From Xanthocytophaga flava (GTDB taxonomy: Bacteria; Bacteroidota; Bacteroidia; Cytophagales; 172606-1): 64,000 bases of DNA. Made by a program: the position numbers and the translations under genes. The notes under the pieces were generated by a model. It was not told the DNA's origin, made no database searches, and saw only the letters and a program-made list of their open reading frames with translations. Of the stretch, positions 54,891 to 63,076 are shown in pieces (within the stretch, counting starts at the first letter, position 1; each line of letters begins with the position of its first letter). Location: NCBI GenBank assembly GCA_030068525.1, contig JASJOS010000024.1:48530-112529 (forward strand), read 5' to 3'.

Positions 54891-55006
54891 AAAAAAGGGT
54901 GTAAGGAGATTTGCTTAAACTCCAGATCGCTTTTGAGGTCGCTGAGTTGATCAAGGACTTTGTCACAGTCTGGTCTTGAGGTGAGTAAGGTTAAAGTTAA
55001 TGCCAT
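54881..55006 (-). CDS. Very short ORF ending inside a repeat; possible truncated gene
   Basis: ATG at 55006 opens a 41-codon frame: MALTLTLLTSRPDCDKVLDQ, then LSDLKSDLEFKQISL. The last residues and the stop (TCC TCC TGA) are supplied by the A arm of the palindromic repeat at 54778-54890. The sequence looks like the N-terminus of a small helical protein; a longer original gene may have been cut by insertion of the repeat. No family recognised with confidence. Confidence 0.45.
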   Translation of the reverse strand: MALTLTLLTSRPDCDKVLDQLSDLKSDLEFKQISLHPFLSS

Positions 55007-55046
55007 GGTTTTGTTTGGTTTGTGGAAAAGGTTAGCGTACAAAGGG

Positions 55047-55130
55047 TCGGTAAAATAGGGGATTTCTGATGCATGGCATACAAGGTTCCGGCTTCCTTGT
55101 TTGTATGATTTTATCTCCTGCTTTTACCGA
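55047..55130. repeat. Compound hairpin
   Basis: TCGGTAAAA (55047-55055) pairs with TTTTACCGA (55122-55130); inside, GGGGAT/ATCTCC-type words and CATACAAGG (55077-55085) with CCTTG-TTTGTATG (55095-55107) form a second helix. The direct word ACAAAGGGTCGGTA at 55039 recurs at 55140 as ACAAAGGTCGGTA. Part of the gene-poor stretch 55007-55904. Confidence 0.6.
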
Positions 55131-55219
55131 TTTAGCGATACAAAGGTCGGTATTATCCAAATGCCAGTCCAACCACTTTAGGAATAATGAAAATATGACT
55201 CACAGCCTGGCTGTGTTAA

Positions 55220-55400
55220 TGATAGGTATAGTGATTTTTGCCTGCTGACCACTATACCTATCAGCTCCAGCCTTGATCACCATACCGATTGTTTGTCTTG
55301 TGAAATGATTCCTTTGATCGTTATACCTATCAACTTCTGAATAGATCGCTAGAGTGGTCAGTAAGACGGAATGACCATTATAGTGATTGCTGACTGTAAA
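55220..55400. repeat. Word-repeat cluster with perfect 14-bp inverted pair
   Basis: TGATAGGTATAGTG (55220-55233) and CACTATACCTATCA (55250-55263) are exact complements. Variants (GATCGTTATACCTATCA, GAGTGGTCAGTAAGACGG, GACCATTATAGTGATTG) follow at roughly 60-nt intervals. The open frame across it (55200-55502, minus strand) is judged spurious. Confidence 0.55.
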
Positions 55401-55528
55401 TGTCCTTGCGTGCAGGTGCTGAAGCTCTTTCAGATTATAGGGGTTTACAGGTTGCTCCTTAGTGCCTAGAGCTGGCTCATTTTTGGTGCAAAGCTGGTGC
55501 AAGTTGGCTCACCCGTTCATAAGGTGGG

Positions 55529-55572
55529 TTGTTATATATATACCCCCTTATAGGGGGGGATATTATAACAAC
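55529..55572. repeat. AT-rich hairpin with CCCC/GGGG core, copy 1
   Basis: GTTGTTATATATATACCCCC pairs with GGGGGGATATTATAACAAC around TTATA. The flanks carry TTGGCTCA and TGAACCAA type words, which suggest a longer imperfect dyad. Confidence 0.65.
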
Positions 55573-55745
55573 TCATGAACCAACTGAACCAGCATTGCAA
55601 TTACAAGAAATAATGTCTTGTAGGGCTAATCAGGTGAGTATGGCGTATGGGTATGGAAGGAAAAGTGGGGCCATGTGTAGGATGCGTGGTTCTTTGGATG
55701 TTAAATGTTCCTGATTGGTACAGCTACCATGCTGTATTGTATTAG

Positions 55746-55808
55746 TTATTGGTTCATTTATACCCCTATATATTTATATATATATAGGGGCATATATAAA
55801 CCAATAAC
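55746..55808. repeat. AT-rich hairpin with CCCC/GGGG core, copy 2
   Basis: TTATTGGTTCATTTATACCCC pairs with GGGGCATATATAAACCAATAA (imperfect) around an all-A/T centre. Similar in design to the structure at 55529, but with different arms. No T-tract terminator features. Confidence 0.65.
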
Positions 55809-55904
55809 CAATATACCAATACGCTGTCAGAGTAGAGGGATCTGTAAGGGGAGAATAAGCAGGGATAAGTAACTAACTTAGCTAACAAGTAGGCCACTGT
55901 GTTT

Positions 55905-56261
55905 TTATTTTAGTACAGCTTTAAGCGTTTCCTCAATAGCATCTGTTCGTAAGTTGAGCGCAATAATTTTGCCTGCCGGATCAAGCAGAAGGTTAAAGGG
56001 AATGCTATCCACTGAGTATTGAACAGCTACTGCATTTTTCCAGAAGTTAAGATCACTTACATGTGTCCAGGTAAGTTTATCTGCTGTAATAGCTTTTTGC
56101 CAGTTTGTAGCGTTTTTGTCCAGGGAAATTGACAAAATAGTGAAATTTTTATTCTTGAATTGCTGATAGGCTTTTACCAGATAGGGACTTTCCTGCCGAC
56201 AGGGAGAGCACCAGCTGGCCCAAAAATCAACCAGCACATATTTGCCTTTAAAATCTGACAA
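55905..56261 (-). CDS. TlpA/ResA-like thioredoxin domain (C-terminal part of a frameshifted gene)
   Basis: 118 aa with the thioredoxin active site WASWCSPCRQE (CxxC) and strand-helix layout ending IALNLRTDAIEETLKAVLK. It starts without a natural start; the frame upstream of M1 continues back to 56342 (IARQLVVGQIAPDFVQS, then AGRQVHLSDFKGKYVLVDFW). It therefore belongs to the upstream DUF4369-like half. By family it reduces periplasmic disulfides. Confidence 0.85.
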   Translation of the reverse strand: MSDFKGKYVLVDFWASWCSPCRQESPYLVKAYQQFKNKNFTILSISLDKNATNWQKAITADKLTWTHVSDLNFWKNAVAVQYSVDSIPFNLLLDPAGKIIALNLRTDAIEETLKAVLK

Positions 56262-56338
56262 ATGTACTTGCCGGCCTGCTGTATCCGATTGTACAAAGTC
56301 AGGGGCTATCTGGCCAACTACCAGTTGTCTGGCAATCG

Positions 56339-57049
56339 CTAGTTTTTTTTGAAAAATTTGACTTGTTCATAATGAGCTACATGTGAAGATTCGTATAGGC
56401 GAATTAGTGAGTCTGCTCTATGTAATTCTTGGGAAGTTCGTCCATCAATCAGTCCTCCCAGTTGATTTATACTACTGGCTGCATACGGATATTTTTGAAC
56501 AAGATTCCATATTAGTTTCTTCTCCTGTGCCAGTAATGTTTGTTCGTACTGATTCGCTTGTTTAATGGCCAGTGAGTCCTGACGGCGAATAGCGTCTTCC
56601 CGCTGTTTTTCCAGACTGGCATAATCTACCGAGGCAATAGCTTTGTCATACATCCGGCGAATGTCTTCCTCTCTGGAGCCCTGTATATCAGCTTCCCAGA
56701 TCACATTGGCATCACCTGTGAGGGTTAGGGATGTGTTCTCCATAAAAAAGCCTACGACAGATGTATTCACACTGGTCTGAAGCAGAAAGTAAGTAGGTTC
56801 ATGAACACTTCCCCGAAAAACAAACCGCCCATTTTTATCTGCAACAGTAGAGTCTGTTCGATTCTCATTTTTAAAAAAGGAATGTTCACGGAGATATATT
56901 TTCCGGTTACTGGCATTTTTTAACATTCCGGAAAGTGTGTAGGAGGGCTTGGAAGGTTTTCTGGACTGAGCTTGTACTGTCAGATAGACAAGAATAAATA
57001 ACGCCCATAGGACAGGCTTGCTGTAAGGTGTTTTACAGTATAGTAGCAT
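56339..57049 (-). CDS. DUF4369-like N-terminal part of the TlpA-type protein (frameshifted)
   Basis: 236 aa: signal segment (VLWALFILVYLTVQAQS), then a beta-rich DUF4369-like domain (SYTLSGMLKNASNRKIYLRE), then helices (QREDAIRRQDSLAIKQANQY). It ends FFKKN* immediately after an A8 run. A single extra A would read on into the thioredoxin frame (FKKKLAIARQLVVGQ). The combined product of about 380 aa is a standard Bacteroidota TlpA-family lipoprotein/secreted disulfide reductase. Confidence 0.82.
   Translation of the reverse strand: MLLYCKTPYSKPVLWALFILVYLTVQAQSRKPSKPSYTLSGMLKNASNRKIYLREHSFFKNENRTDSTVADKNGRFVFRGSVHEPTYFLLQTSVNTSVVGFFMENTSLTLTGDANVIWEADIQGSREEDIRRMYDKAIASVDYASLEKQREDAIRRQDSLAIKQANQYEQTLLAQEKKLIWNLVQKYPYAASSINQLGGLIDGRTSQELHRADSLIRLYESSHVAHYEQVKFFKKN
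56343..56350 (-). other. A8 homopolymer frameshift site
   Basis: Eight Ts on the plus strand (eight As on the coding strand) lie where the DUF4369-like and TlpA frames must join; nine As would restore one continuous protein. It could be a real inactivating deletion, transcriptional slippage on A8, or a sequencing error. Confidence 0.8.
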
Positions 57050-57225
57050 CTTTGAGTATAAGAGGTTGTGGGTCTGTAGGAGTAAAACACTTAATTTACT
57101 ACTTTATGTGGATTATTTGCATACTAAACCCCTGAATCTCTTTTACTAACTGTTTTATTCATGTTATTGAACCTTAATGATTAACAAGGAAAAATTTTAC
57201 CTCAAAGCACCATCGATCTTTGTTC

Positions 57226-57467
57226 TCCTGAAAGCATTTCTCCTTTGCTGTTCTTTCCCCTTTTTTGTCTTCCTGAAAGGAACACTCCTTACTGTCCTTT
57301 CCTCTCTTCGTGTCCTTCTGAAAGAATTTTCCCTTGCCTGTCCTTTTCCCTTTTCGTCCTTCTGAAAGAAACTTGTGACAAATAGAGCCATGTTCGGCTT
57401 CTGAGAGAAAAAATACGTTCAGAATCCATAGGCTGCCGGTCTTGCCACAAGATTCTTTCAGAAGGAC
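57226..57467 (-). repeat. Palindromic A/B repeat, full copy 3 with extra arm cores
   Basis: The full copy is 57356-57467 (112 bp; B arm left, A arm right): GTCCTTCTGAAAGAAACT ... AGATTCTTTCAGAAGGAC. Three degenerate arm cores (CTCCTGAAAGCATTTCTCC, TTCCTGAAAGGAACACTCC, CTTCTGAAAGAATTTTCCC) lie just left at about 40-nt spacing, as if arms had been multiplied. No gene lies in 57050-58204. Confidence 0.8.
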
Positions 57468-57742
57468 AGCGAGGGGGCTCCTTTGACTAAAGGTTTCATT
57501 TCAAGAAAAGTTATGGGACATGATAAGGAGAAAGGGTAGGGCTTTCAAGAGAGGACGAACAAAGGGGAGTAACAATACTTTCTGAAGGATAGGGATAGTG
57601 GTTCTTTTAGAGAGCTTTTAGCAGGAGAAGAAAGAGAAATAATATGAGTCATCCCGAATTTTGAGTAAAAGAATCTCACATCCTTTAGAATAGTAGCAAC
57701 AAAGTAGTTACAAAGAGAGTGGTGCTAACTGTAATCATGGAA

Positions 57743-57970
57743 GGTGGTGTAGGTGCGTAGGGAATCTTTTCTCCGCGAGGTTGGCCTTTGGCCTTGCGGG
57801 CGGAAGGATCGGAGAAAAGTGCCTTTTCTTTGGTTACTTTCTTTGGGCAAGCAAAGAAAGTGACATGGCAGGAAGAAGGATCTTTGGATAAATAAACTTT
57901 GTTGGCAAGCAAAAAATGAAGAGGTCAGTGGAAGAGAAAAGTAAGTGACAATAAACCAACACAGGAAGGG
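57743..57970 (+). repeat. Dispersed structured repeat, copy 3 (GGCAAG-loop family)
   Basis: Begins GTGGTGTAGGTGCGTAGGG. Stem 1 is CTTTTCTCC (57766-57774) with GGAGAAAAG (57811-57819). Stem 2 is GTTACTTTCTTTG (57833-57845) with CAAAGAAAGTGAC (57852-57864) around GGCAAG. Downstream words (AAAAATGAAGAGG, GTGACAATAA, GTGACTATAA) repeat at about 55-nt spacing. Confidence 0.85.
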
Positions 57971-58055
57971 ACAATCAAAAAAATGAAGAGGCCACAAGAA
58001 GAGTAATGTAAGTGACTATAAGCCAACTCAACTAAAGAGATTGCTTAAAAATTAA

Positions 58056-58092
58056 CCAGCGCCTATGCTTTTGAAAAGAGAATAGACGCTGG
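58056..58092. repeat. Hairpin companion of the dispersed repeat, second copy
   Basis: CCAGCGCCTAT pairs with ATAGACGCTGG with one mismatch, and corresponds to the hairpin at 37998-38034 (CCAAC/GTTGG changed to CCAGC/GCTGG). Confidence 0.65.
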
Positions 58093-58204
58093 TTTTGTAA
58101 AACAAACTCACATGCAAAATTTGGGATGACTCATGTATAGGTCTACTTACTTTGACTAGTATATTTTGTTTCGCAAATTTGTGTAAAATAAAATTACGAT
58201 AAAC

Positions 58205-58606
58205 TTAGTCGTTGCTATGTTCAGATAGCGTGAGAATATACCCATTTGGATCTTGTATCGCAAACTCTGTAGCTCCATAGAAAGTCTGGTGTGGCTCCTG
58301 AATAATGTGGGCTGTTCCTTTTACTTTTTCGTACCAGGCTGACAGGTCCCTTACCGCCATATAAAGTGTGAGGCCACCACCTGGTTTCTGAGAAACTAAT
58401 TCCGGATACTCTTCTTTCAGGTTTTCTTCTTCCTGAAACATCAACGTTACAGGTCCTGACTGCAACAGTGCCCATTGTAGCTCATTTTCTACTTTGGCGT
58501 GAGGTACAGTAGTAAGCACCTGGAATCCAAGTGTCTTTTGATAGAAGTCAACAGTTGCCTGAACATTTTTGACCATCAGGTTTGGTGATAATGACTTTAC
58601 TTCCAT
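58205..58606 (-). CDS. Glyoxalase/VOC-family protein
   Basis: 133 aa with the beta-alpha-beta-beta-beta layout of the vicinal oxygen chelate fold: SLSPNLMVKNVQATVDFYQK, TLGFQVLTTVPH and the last strand FAIQDPNGYILTLSEH with a conserved glutamate. Members include bleomycin-type resistance proteins and dioxygenases; no precise function. Upstream of it lies an AraC gene on the same strand about 150 bp away. Confidence 0.9.
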   Translation of the reverse strand: MEVKSLSPNLMVKNVQATVDFYQKTLGFQVLTTVPHAKVENELQWALLQSGPVTLMFQEEENLKEEYPELVSQKPGGGLTLYMAVRDLSAWYEKVKGTAHIIQEPHQTFYGATEFAIQDPNGYILTLSEHSND

Positions 58607-58760
58607 GAAAACAAATAAGGTAAGGTTGTATAATGCTATTCTGTAGTAATAGCCTCACTATATACATGTCTGTAAATGCATAGAGGCTAGTACCGATTCA
58701 CAAAAGTAGGTGTTCCTGATAGTCTGCTTTTGTAAAAAAGCGACATCCCGAAAAAAATGT

Positions 58761-59525
58761 TTAGTGAAGCAGATAGGCTGAAGGTTGCAGTCCGGAAAAC
58801 TCCTGAAATTCTCTGGTCAGGTGAGCATGGTCGGTGTAGCCATTGGTAAATGCAATTCCCATCAGGCTATCTCGGCTGGCATCTTTGAGTAAGGTTGTGA
58901 TATAACGAAACCGTATAATGCGCGACAATAATTTGGGTGATACGCCTACATACTGCTTAAAGTGCCTTTCCAGTTGACGTGAACCAATAGAGGTCTGTGC
59001 ACTTAGTTGCTTGATGGATAACTGCCCGCGTTCCTGGATAATCTGCCGGATAACTACACCCATAGGTACAGGGTAGGAGACATCGCTTAGCTGTTGGATT
59101 AAATGCGTTTCCAGTTTTCCAATGCGTTTCTGCCAGGTTGATAGCTCTATAAGTTGTTCATAGATAGCAGATCCCAGCACTTTATTTACATTATCCACTT
59201 GTTCGGACAGATTCGTAAACAGATGCAGAGGCGTTTTTACGAATGGAAAGATACCGCCAGGACGAAAACGAACACCCAACTGATCTACACCCGGATTAGC
59301 CTGTACAATCGCAGGCTGTGTCATCATACCGATAAGTCTGGGGTCTACTGCAACAAATGGTTCTGCTATCTTTTGGCTGAGGTTGGGAAATGTATAGATA
59401 ATATCCATACAGCCATCTGGCAAGATCCGTTGAGAGATAGACTGGCTGGCAGAGTGGCTTACCCAGAAACATTCAATCAGTGGACTGAGATGTTGATCAA
59501 CAGGCTTGACTTCGAAATAAGGCAT
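58761..59525 (-). CDS. AraC-family regulator with DUF6597-like N-terminal domain
   Basis: 254 aa. The N-terminal domain (PVDQHLSPLIECFWVSH, then RILPDGCMDIIYTF) matches the DUF6597 type; the C-terminal AraC HTH is ISIGSRQLERHFKQYVG-like (SAQTSIGSRQLERHFKQYVG and GYTDHAHLTREFQEFSGL). The start at 59525 (MPYFEVKP) is preferred over the ATG at 59546, which adds seven residues. Probably co-transcribed with, or regulating, the glyoxalase gene downstream. Confidence 0.9.
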   Translation of the reverse strand: MPYFEVKPVDQHLSPLIECFWVSHSASQSISQRILPDGCMDIIYTFPNLSQKIAEPFVAVDPRLIGMMTQPAIVQANPGVDQLGVRFRPGGIFPFVKTPLHLFTNLSEQVDNVNKVLGSAIYEQLIELSTWQKRIGKLETHLIQQLSDVSYPVPMGVVIRQIIQERGQLSIKQLSAQTSIGSRQLERHFKQYVGVSPKLLSRIIRFRYITTLLKDASRDSLMGIAFTNGYTDHAHLTREFQEFSGLQPSAYLLH

Positions 59526-59728
59526 ACACAGGATATCTGTCTGCAAGATACGGTTTTCGGGAGAATTTATAGGGTAGTATGTCGTAGCTTATCTTTTTAG
59601 TTATCTTTTTCAGTTCTGAAGGTTTTATGGAAATATTTCTTTTTTGTGCCTCTCACTTTTCCCTGCCTTCTTACCCTTTTTTGTCCTCTCACCTTTTTGT
59701 CCTTCTAAAAGGAACATTCTTCTTCCCT

Positions 59729-60173
59729 GTCCTCCTGTAAGGAACTCGTGACAAGACCGGCGGCCTTTCCGACTGGGGATGTCCAAACATACTTAAAACC
59801 AGAGAAACCCCATTCTGGGATTCTGATTTTGTATCAAAGCTATCTTTTGATCATGCTTCATTAGCTTTATTTCTTTTTCCCGACTAATTGCATCGTTTAT
59901 ATTCTGGAATGTTTCATAATAGAGCAATTTATAGCAGTGATATTTACCAGTAAAAGAGCCTGGGTTTCCTCTATTTTCACGATGTTCTGCCATACGTCTT
60001 GCCAGATCATTGGTCACACCTGTATATAAAGTAGTCTTAGTAGGATTCGTTGTTATATACACATAATAATACATAGTAACATCTATACAATGATTATCTC
60101 TTTTGTAACCTTGTTTTGGACATCCCCAGTCGGAAAGACCGCCGGTCTTGTCACGAGTTCCTTTCAGGAGGAC
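59729..60173 (-). mobile_element. GIY-YIG gene enclosed by inverted A arms of the palindromic repeat
   Basis: The left arm (59729-59787) and the right arm (60115-60173) are inverted copies, about 57 of 59 positions matching: GTCCTCCTGAAAGGAACTCG, then GACAAGACCGGCGGCCTTTCC, then GACTGGGGATGTCC. Both are A-type arms, unlike the A+B full copies elsewhere. The nuclease gene fits between them with 5 bp on the stop side and 40 bp on the start side. No flanking target duplication was noticed. Interpreted as a compact unit carrying its own nuclease; the mobility is inferred. Confidence 0.7.
59793..60074 (-). CDS. GIY-YIG domain nuclease, 93 aa
   Basis: MYYYVYITTNPTKTTLYTGV, TNDLARRMAEHR, FTGKYHCYKLLYYETF, AISREKEIKLMKH. 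The YIT/YTG motif, the arginine in the first helix and the glutamate in YYE are the usual GIY-YIG residues, so a metal-dependent endonuclease is predicted. The open frame extends to 60299 but that part is translated repeat arm; ATG 60074 is the natural start. Small stand-alone GIY-YIG proteins are common in Bacteroidota; cellular role unclear. Confidence 0.85.
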   Translation of the reverse strand: MYYYVYITTNPTKTTLYTGVTNDLARRMAEHRENRGNPGSFTGKYHCYKLLYYETFQNINDAISREKEIKLMKHDQKIALIQNQNPRMGFLWF

Positions 60174-60451
60174 AGGGAGGATGTTTTTATTTCCGTCGTT
60201 GGTTTTATCACCAACGACCACTTTCTCAACGTTCAGGTTGGTTCTACTACCAAATTTAGGACAGGGTAGTACAGTATGTGGTGTTGTCCTATAGTTCAAA
60301 ATCGTACAAGTACTGTCCGCAAACGGACAAATTATAGTATATATGGCTGTATGATAGCCTTTTAGATAGCTGAGAAGGGCTGTTTTTCGCTATGGCAAAA
60401 TAGTTGCTTAGACTCTAATTCAAACAATTGTACCTTAGCAACAGAGATTAT

Positions 60452-62845
60452 ATGTTATACAACTACCTGAAAATCGCTTTTCGGAATCTTGTTCGAAACC
60501 GGGTGTATTCACTCATTAACATAGGCGGACTAGCTATTGGATTGGCTTGTTGTATCTGTATTGGCCTGTATATTTGGGATGAATATAGCTATGACCGTTT
60601 TCATACATCCTACAAAGATATTTATCGGGTAGTAGAAAAACAGACTCAGGCAGGTGCTACCTATAAGGTAGCCGTGACACCCGGACCCCTGGCAACTGCT
60701 TTGCAGACAGATTTTGCAGAGGTAAAACAAACCTGCCGGATTGGAAGAATCTGGTATTCGGGTGTGTTACAAACCCCACAAGCCAGTGTCGAGCCGGAAG
60801 ACATCCTGGTTACGGACAATTCCTTTTTTCACCTGTTTGATTTTAAACTTCTCAGAGGAAATTCGGGTACAGTGCTTTCCAATCCCGATGACATTGTTAT
60901 TACTCCCCGGATTGCGGCTCAGCTTTTTGGGTCTGACTGGCAACAGTCTGATAGTCTGATTGGTACTATGCTTACCTTTCCCAATGGCCGCACACTTACC
61001 GTAGCAGGAGTAGCCGCTCCGCCTCCAACCAATTCGCATATTCAGTTTGATGCTCTGTTGTCTGCTCAATTTGACAGGCTGGATACCAATTCCGGAAATT
61101 ACACCTGGGACAACAACGCATATCATACCTATGTTTTACTGAATTCTCAGGCCCGGACAGAGCCATTTGCTGCAAAGCTCTATCACTATCTGGATAAGTT
61201 TACTTCCAATACCGATCCTACTACGCTTTCATTACAACCGCTATCAGACATCTACCTGCATTCAGACTTTGATTTTCAGAGCGACTGGAGCAAAACCAGC
61301 AACAGTATTTACATTCGGATCTTTCTCACTACAGGGTCAATCGTATTGCTCATTGCCTTGTTTAACTTTGTGAATCTCTCTACCGCACGGGCCATGAAAC
61401 GGGCCAGAGAAGTAGGCGTTCGGAAAGCGATTGGAGCTGTAAAAAATCAGCTGGTCATTCAGTTTATGGGTGAGGCCATTGGAACAACCTTTATAGCCGT
61501 AGGTGTGGCATTGTTGCTGGTACAACTTTTCCTGCCAGCAGTGAATGATATTTCAGGCAAGCTACTTCAGGTTCCTTTTCAGGATACCCGTTTTTGTCTG
61601 GCACTCTGTGTATTTACCTTTCTGACAGGTGTATTAGCGGGCATTTATCCTGCACTTCACTTATCAGATTTTCAGCCAGTGATAGTATTAAAATCCTTCT
61701 CTGCCACCCATTCCGGAAAACTGCTGAGACAAAGCATTGTAGTTGCTCAGTTTTCGTTGTCGGTTGTATTGATGGTGAGCACAATTGTCATCTATAAACA
61801 ACTCACGTTTATTCAGAACAAAAATCTGGGGTTTGATAAGTCGCAGCTTCTCTATGTAAGACTGAAAAATGAAATGAGAGCCAAAGGAGCATTAATCAAA
61901 GCTGATCTGCAGAAACAAGCCAGTATTGCACAGGTGACCACTACTTCTGGCAACCTGGTAGATCTGAATACCTCTACGGATTCTTTCCAGTGGGAAGGCC
62001 AGCCAGCCGGAGATCGTCTTTTGATCACACATATGAACATAGATCCGGACTTTCTGGCTACTACAGGAATGACCTTAGCAGCAGGGCGAAATTTTAGCAC
62101 CTCCAGAGTGACGGATACGTCGTCTGCCTATATCATCAACGAAGCGGCTGCCAAGCGAATGGGCTGGACGGCTCAACAGGCCCTAGGCAAAAAACTTCAG
62201 TTCTGGAACCAGCAGGGACAGGTGATTGGGGTGGTAAAAGACTTTCATTTTCATCCGGTAACTACTTCTATCGAACCTTTTGTATTCCGGTACTGGCCTC
62301 AGCAGAATATTTCGGGCCTGTTTGTAAAAGTGCATCCTTATAAGATCCATGAAGCTATCCAGGCTATTGAAGAAGCCTATAAAGTACACAATTCACAAAC
62401 AGCCCCTTACTACGAGTTTGTTGATCAGTCGCTAAACAGCCAGTACCGTACCGAACAAAACACTGCCCGTATTGTATTCTATTTCGCCGTATTGACTATA
62501 CTGGTATCCTGTCTGGGATTATTCGGACTGGCAACCTATATGGCCGAACAACGCATCAAAGAAATTGGTATTCGTAAAGTGCTGGGGGCCAGTGTACCTG
62601 AGATCGTAAATCTCCTCTCCAAAGACCTGCTTAAGCTGGTAGGCATAGGCATTGGCGTTGCCTCACCCATAGCCTGGTATGTCATGAACCAATGGCTACA
62701 AAACTTCGCCTACCGGATCGAGATCGAGTGGTGGATGTTTGGTATAGTAGGAGGGGTGGCTATCGTAATTGCTCTACTCACCATCAGCCTTCAGAGCATT
62801 AGAGCCGCACTGGTAAATCCTGTACACTCCCTGCGTAGTGAGTAA
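60452..62845 (+). CDS. FtsX/MacB-type ABC permease lacking the prefix domain
   Basis: 797 aa, a fifth member of the family in this window. It opens MLYNYLKIAFRNLVRNRVYS at the first helix; the two FtsX units carry VGVRKAIGAVKNQLVI and RIKEIGIRKVLGASVPEIV, ending NPVHSLRSE. A start at 60428 would add eight residues. It stands alone, 35 kb from the cluster, with no ATPase nearby. Confidence 0.9.
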   Translation: MLYNYLKIAFRNLVRNRVYSLINIGGLAIGLACCICIGLYIWDEYSYDRFHTSYKDIYRVVEKQTQAGATYKVAVTPGPLATALQTDFAEVKQTCRIGRIWYSGVLQTPQASVEPEDILVTDNSFFHLFDFKLLRGNSGTVLSNPDDIVITPRIAAQLFGSDWQQSDSLIGTMLTFPNGRTLTVAGVAAPPPTNSHIQFDALLSAQFDRLDTNSGNYTWDNNAYHTYVLLNSQARTEPFAAKLYHYLDKFTSNTDPTTLSLQPLSDIYLHSDFDFQSDWSKTSNSIYIRIFLTTGSIVLLIALFNFVNLSTARAMKRAREVGVRKAIGAVKNQLVIQFMGEAIGTTFIAVGVALLLVQLFLPAVNDISGKLLQVPFQDTRFCLALCVFTFLTGVLAGIYPALHLSDFQPVIVLKSFSATHSGKLLRQSIVVAQFSLSVVLMVSTIVIYKQLTFIQNKNLGFDKSQLLYVRLKNEMRAKGALIKADLQKQASIAQVTTTSGNLVDLNTSTDSFQWEGQPAGDRLLITHMNIDPDFLATTGMTLAAGRNFSTSRVTDTSSAYIINEAAAKRMGWTAQQALGKKLQFWNQQGQVIGVVKDFHFHPVTTSIEPFVFRYWPQQNISGLFVKVHPYKIHEAIQAIEEAYKVHNSQTAPYYEFVDQSLNSQYRTEQNTARIVFYFAVLTILVSCLGLFGLATYMAEQRIKEIGIRKVLGASVPEIVNLLSKDLLKLVGIGIGVASPIAWYVMNQWLQNFAYRIEIEWWMFGIVGGVAIVIALLTISLQSIRAALVNPVHSLRSE

Positions 62846-62966
62846 GAAAGATAACCTTCTTCGAGAAGAAACAAATTTCTTCCTTTCCTGCTGAAAGGAA
62901 GAAATCGTTCCTGTTCTTGTAAAAAGAATGCTCTCTTTATGCTTTGGAAAGAGTTTTCCCTTTGTT

Positions 62967-63030
62967 GTCCTTCTGGAAGAATCTTGTGACAAATAGAGCC
63001 ATGCTTGGTTTTTGAGTGAGATAAATTCTC
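62967..63030 (+). repeat. Palindromic A/B repeat, half copy (B arm)
   Basis: GTCCTTCTGGAAGAATCTTG then GACAAATAGAGCCATG and TTTTTGAGTGAGA. Only the B arm is kept. Degenerate arm cores (CCTGCTGAAAGGAAG, GTTCTTGTAAAAAG) lie just upstream. Confidence 0.75.
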
Positions 63031-63076
63031 ACTTCCTGGTACTTTACCAAACCTATACCAGTCGCTATGCTCGTTA

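Noticed and set aside
55200..55502. 100-aa minus-strand ORF across the word-repeat cluster
   Set aside because: Built from translated repeated words; no family-like composition.
57177..57391. Basic ORFs (FRRTRREERT... and its complement)
   Set aside because: They translate the tandem arm cores of the palindromic repeat.
57685..57997. 75-aa and 90-aa ORFs as genes
   Set aside because: Both lie on copy 3 of the dispersed repeat.
60075..60299. N-terminal extension of the GIY-YIG ORF to 168 aa
   Set aside because: The extension translates the repeat arm and neighbouring hairpin sequence; the domain starts at ATG 60074.
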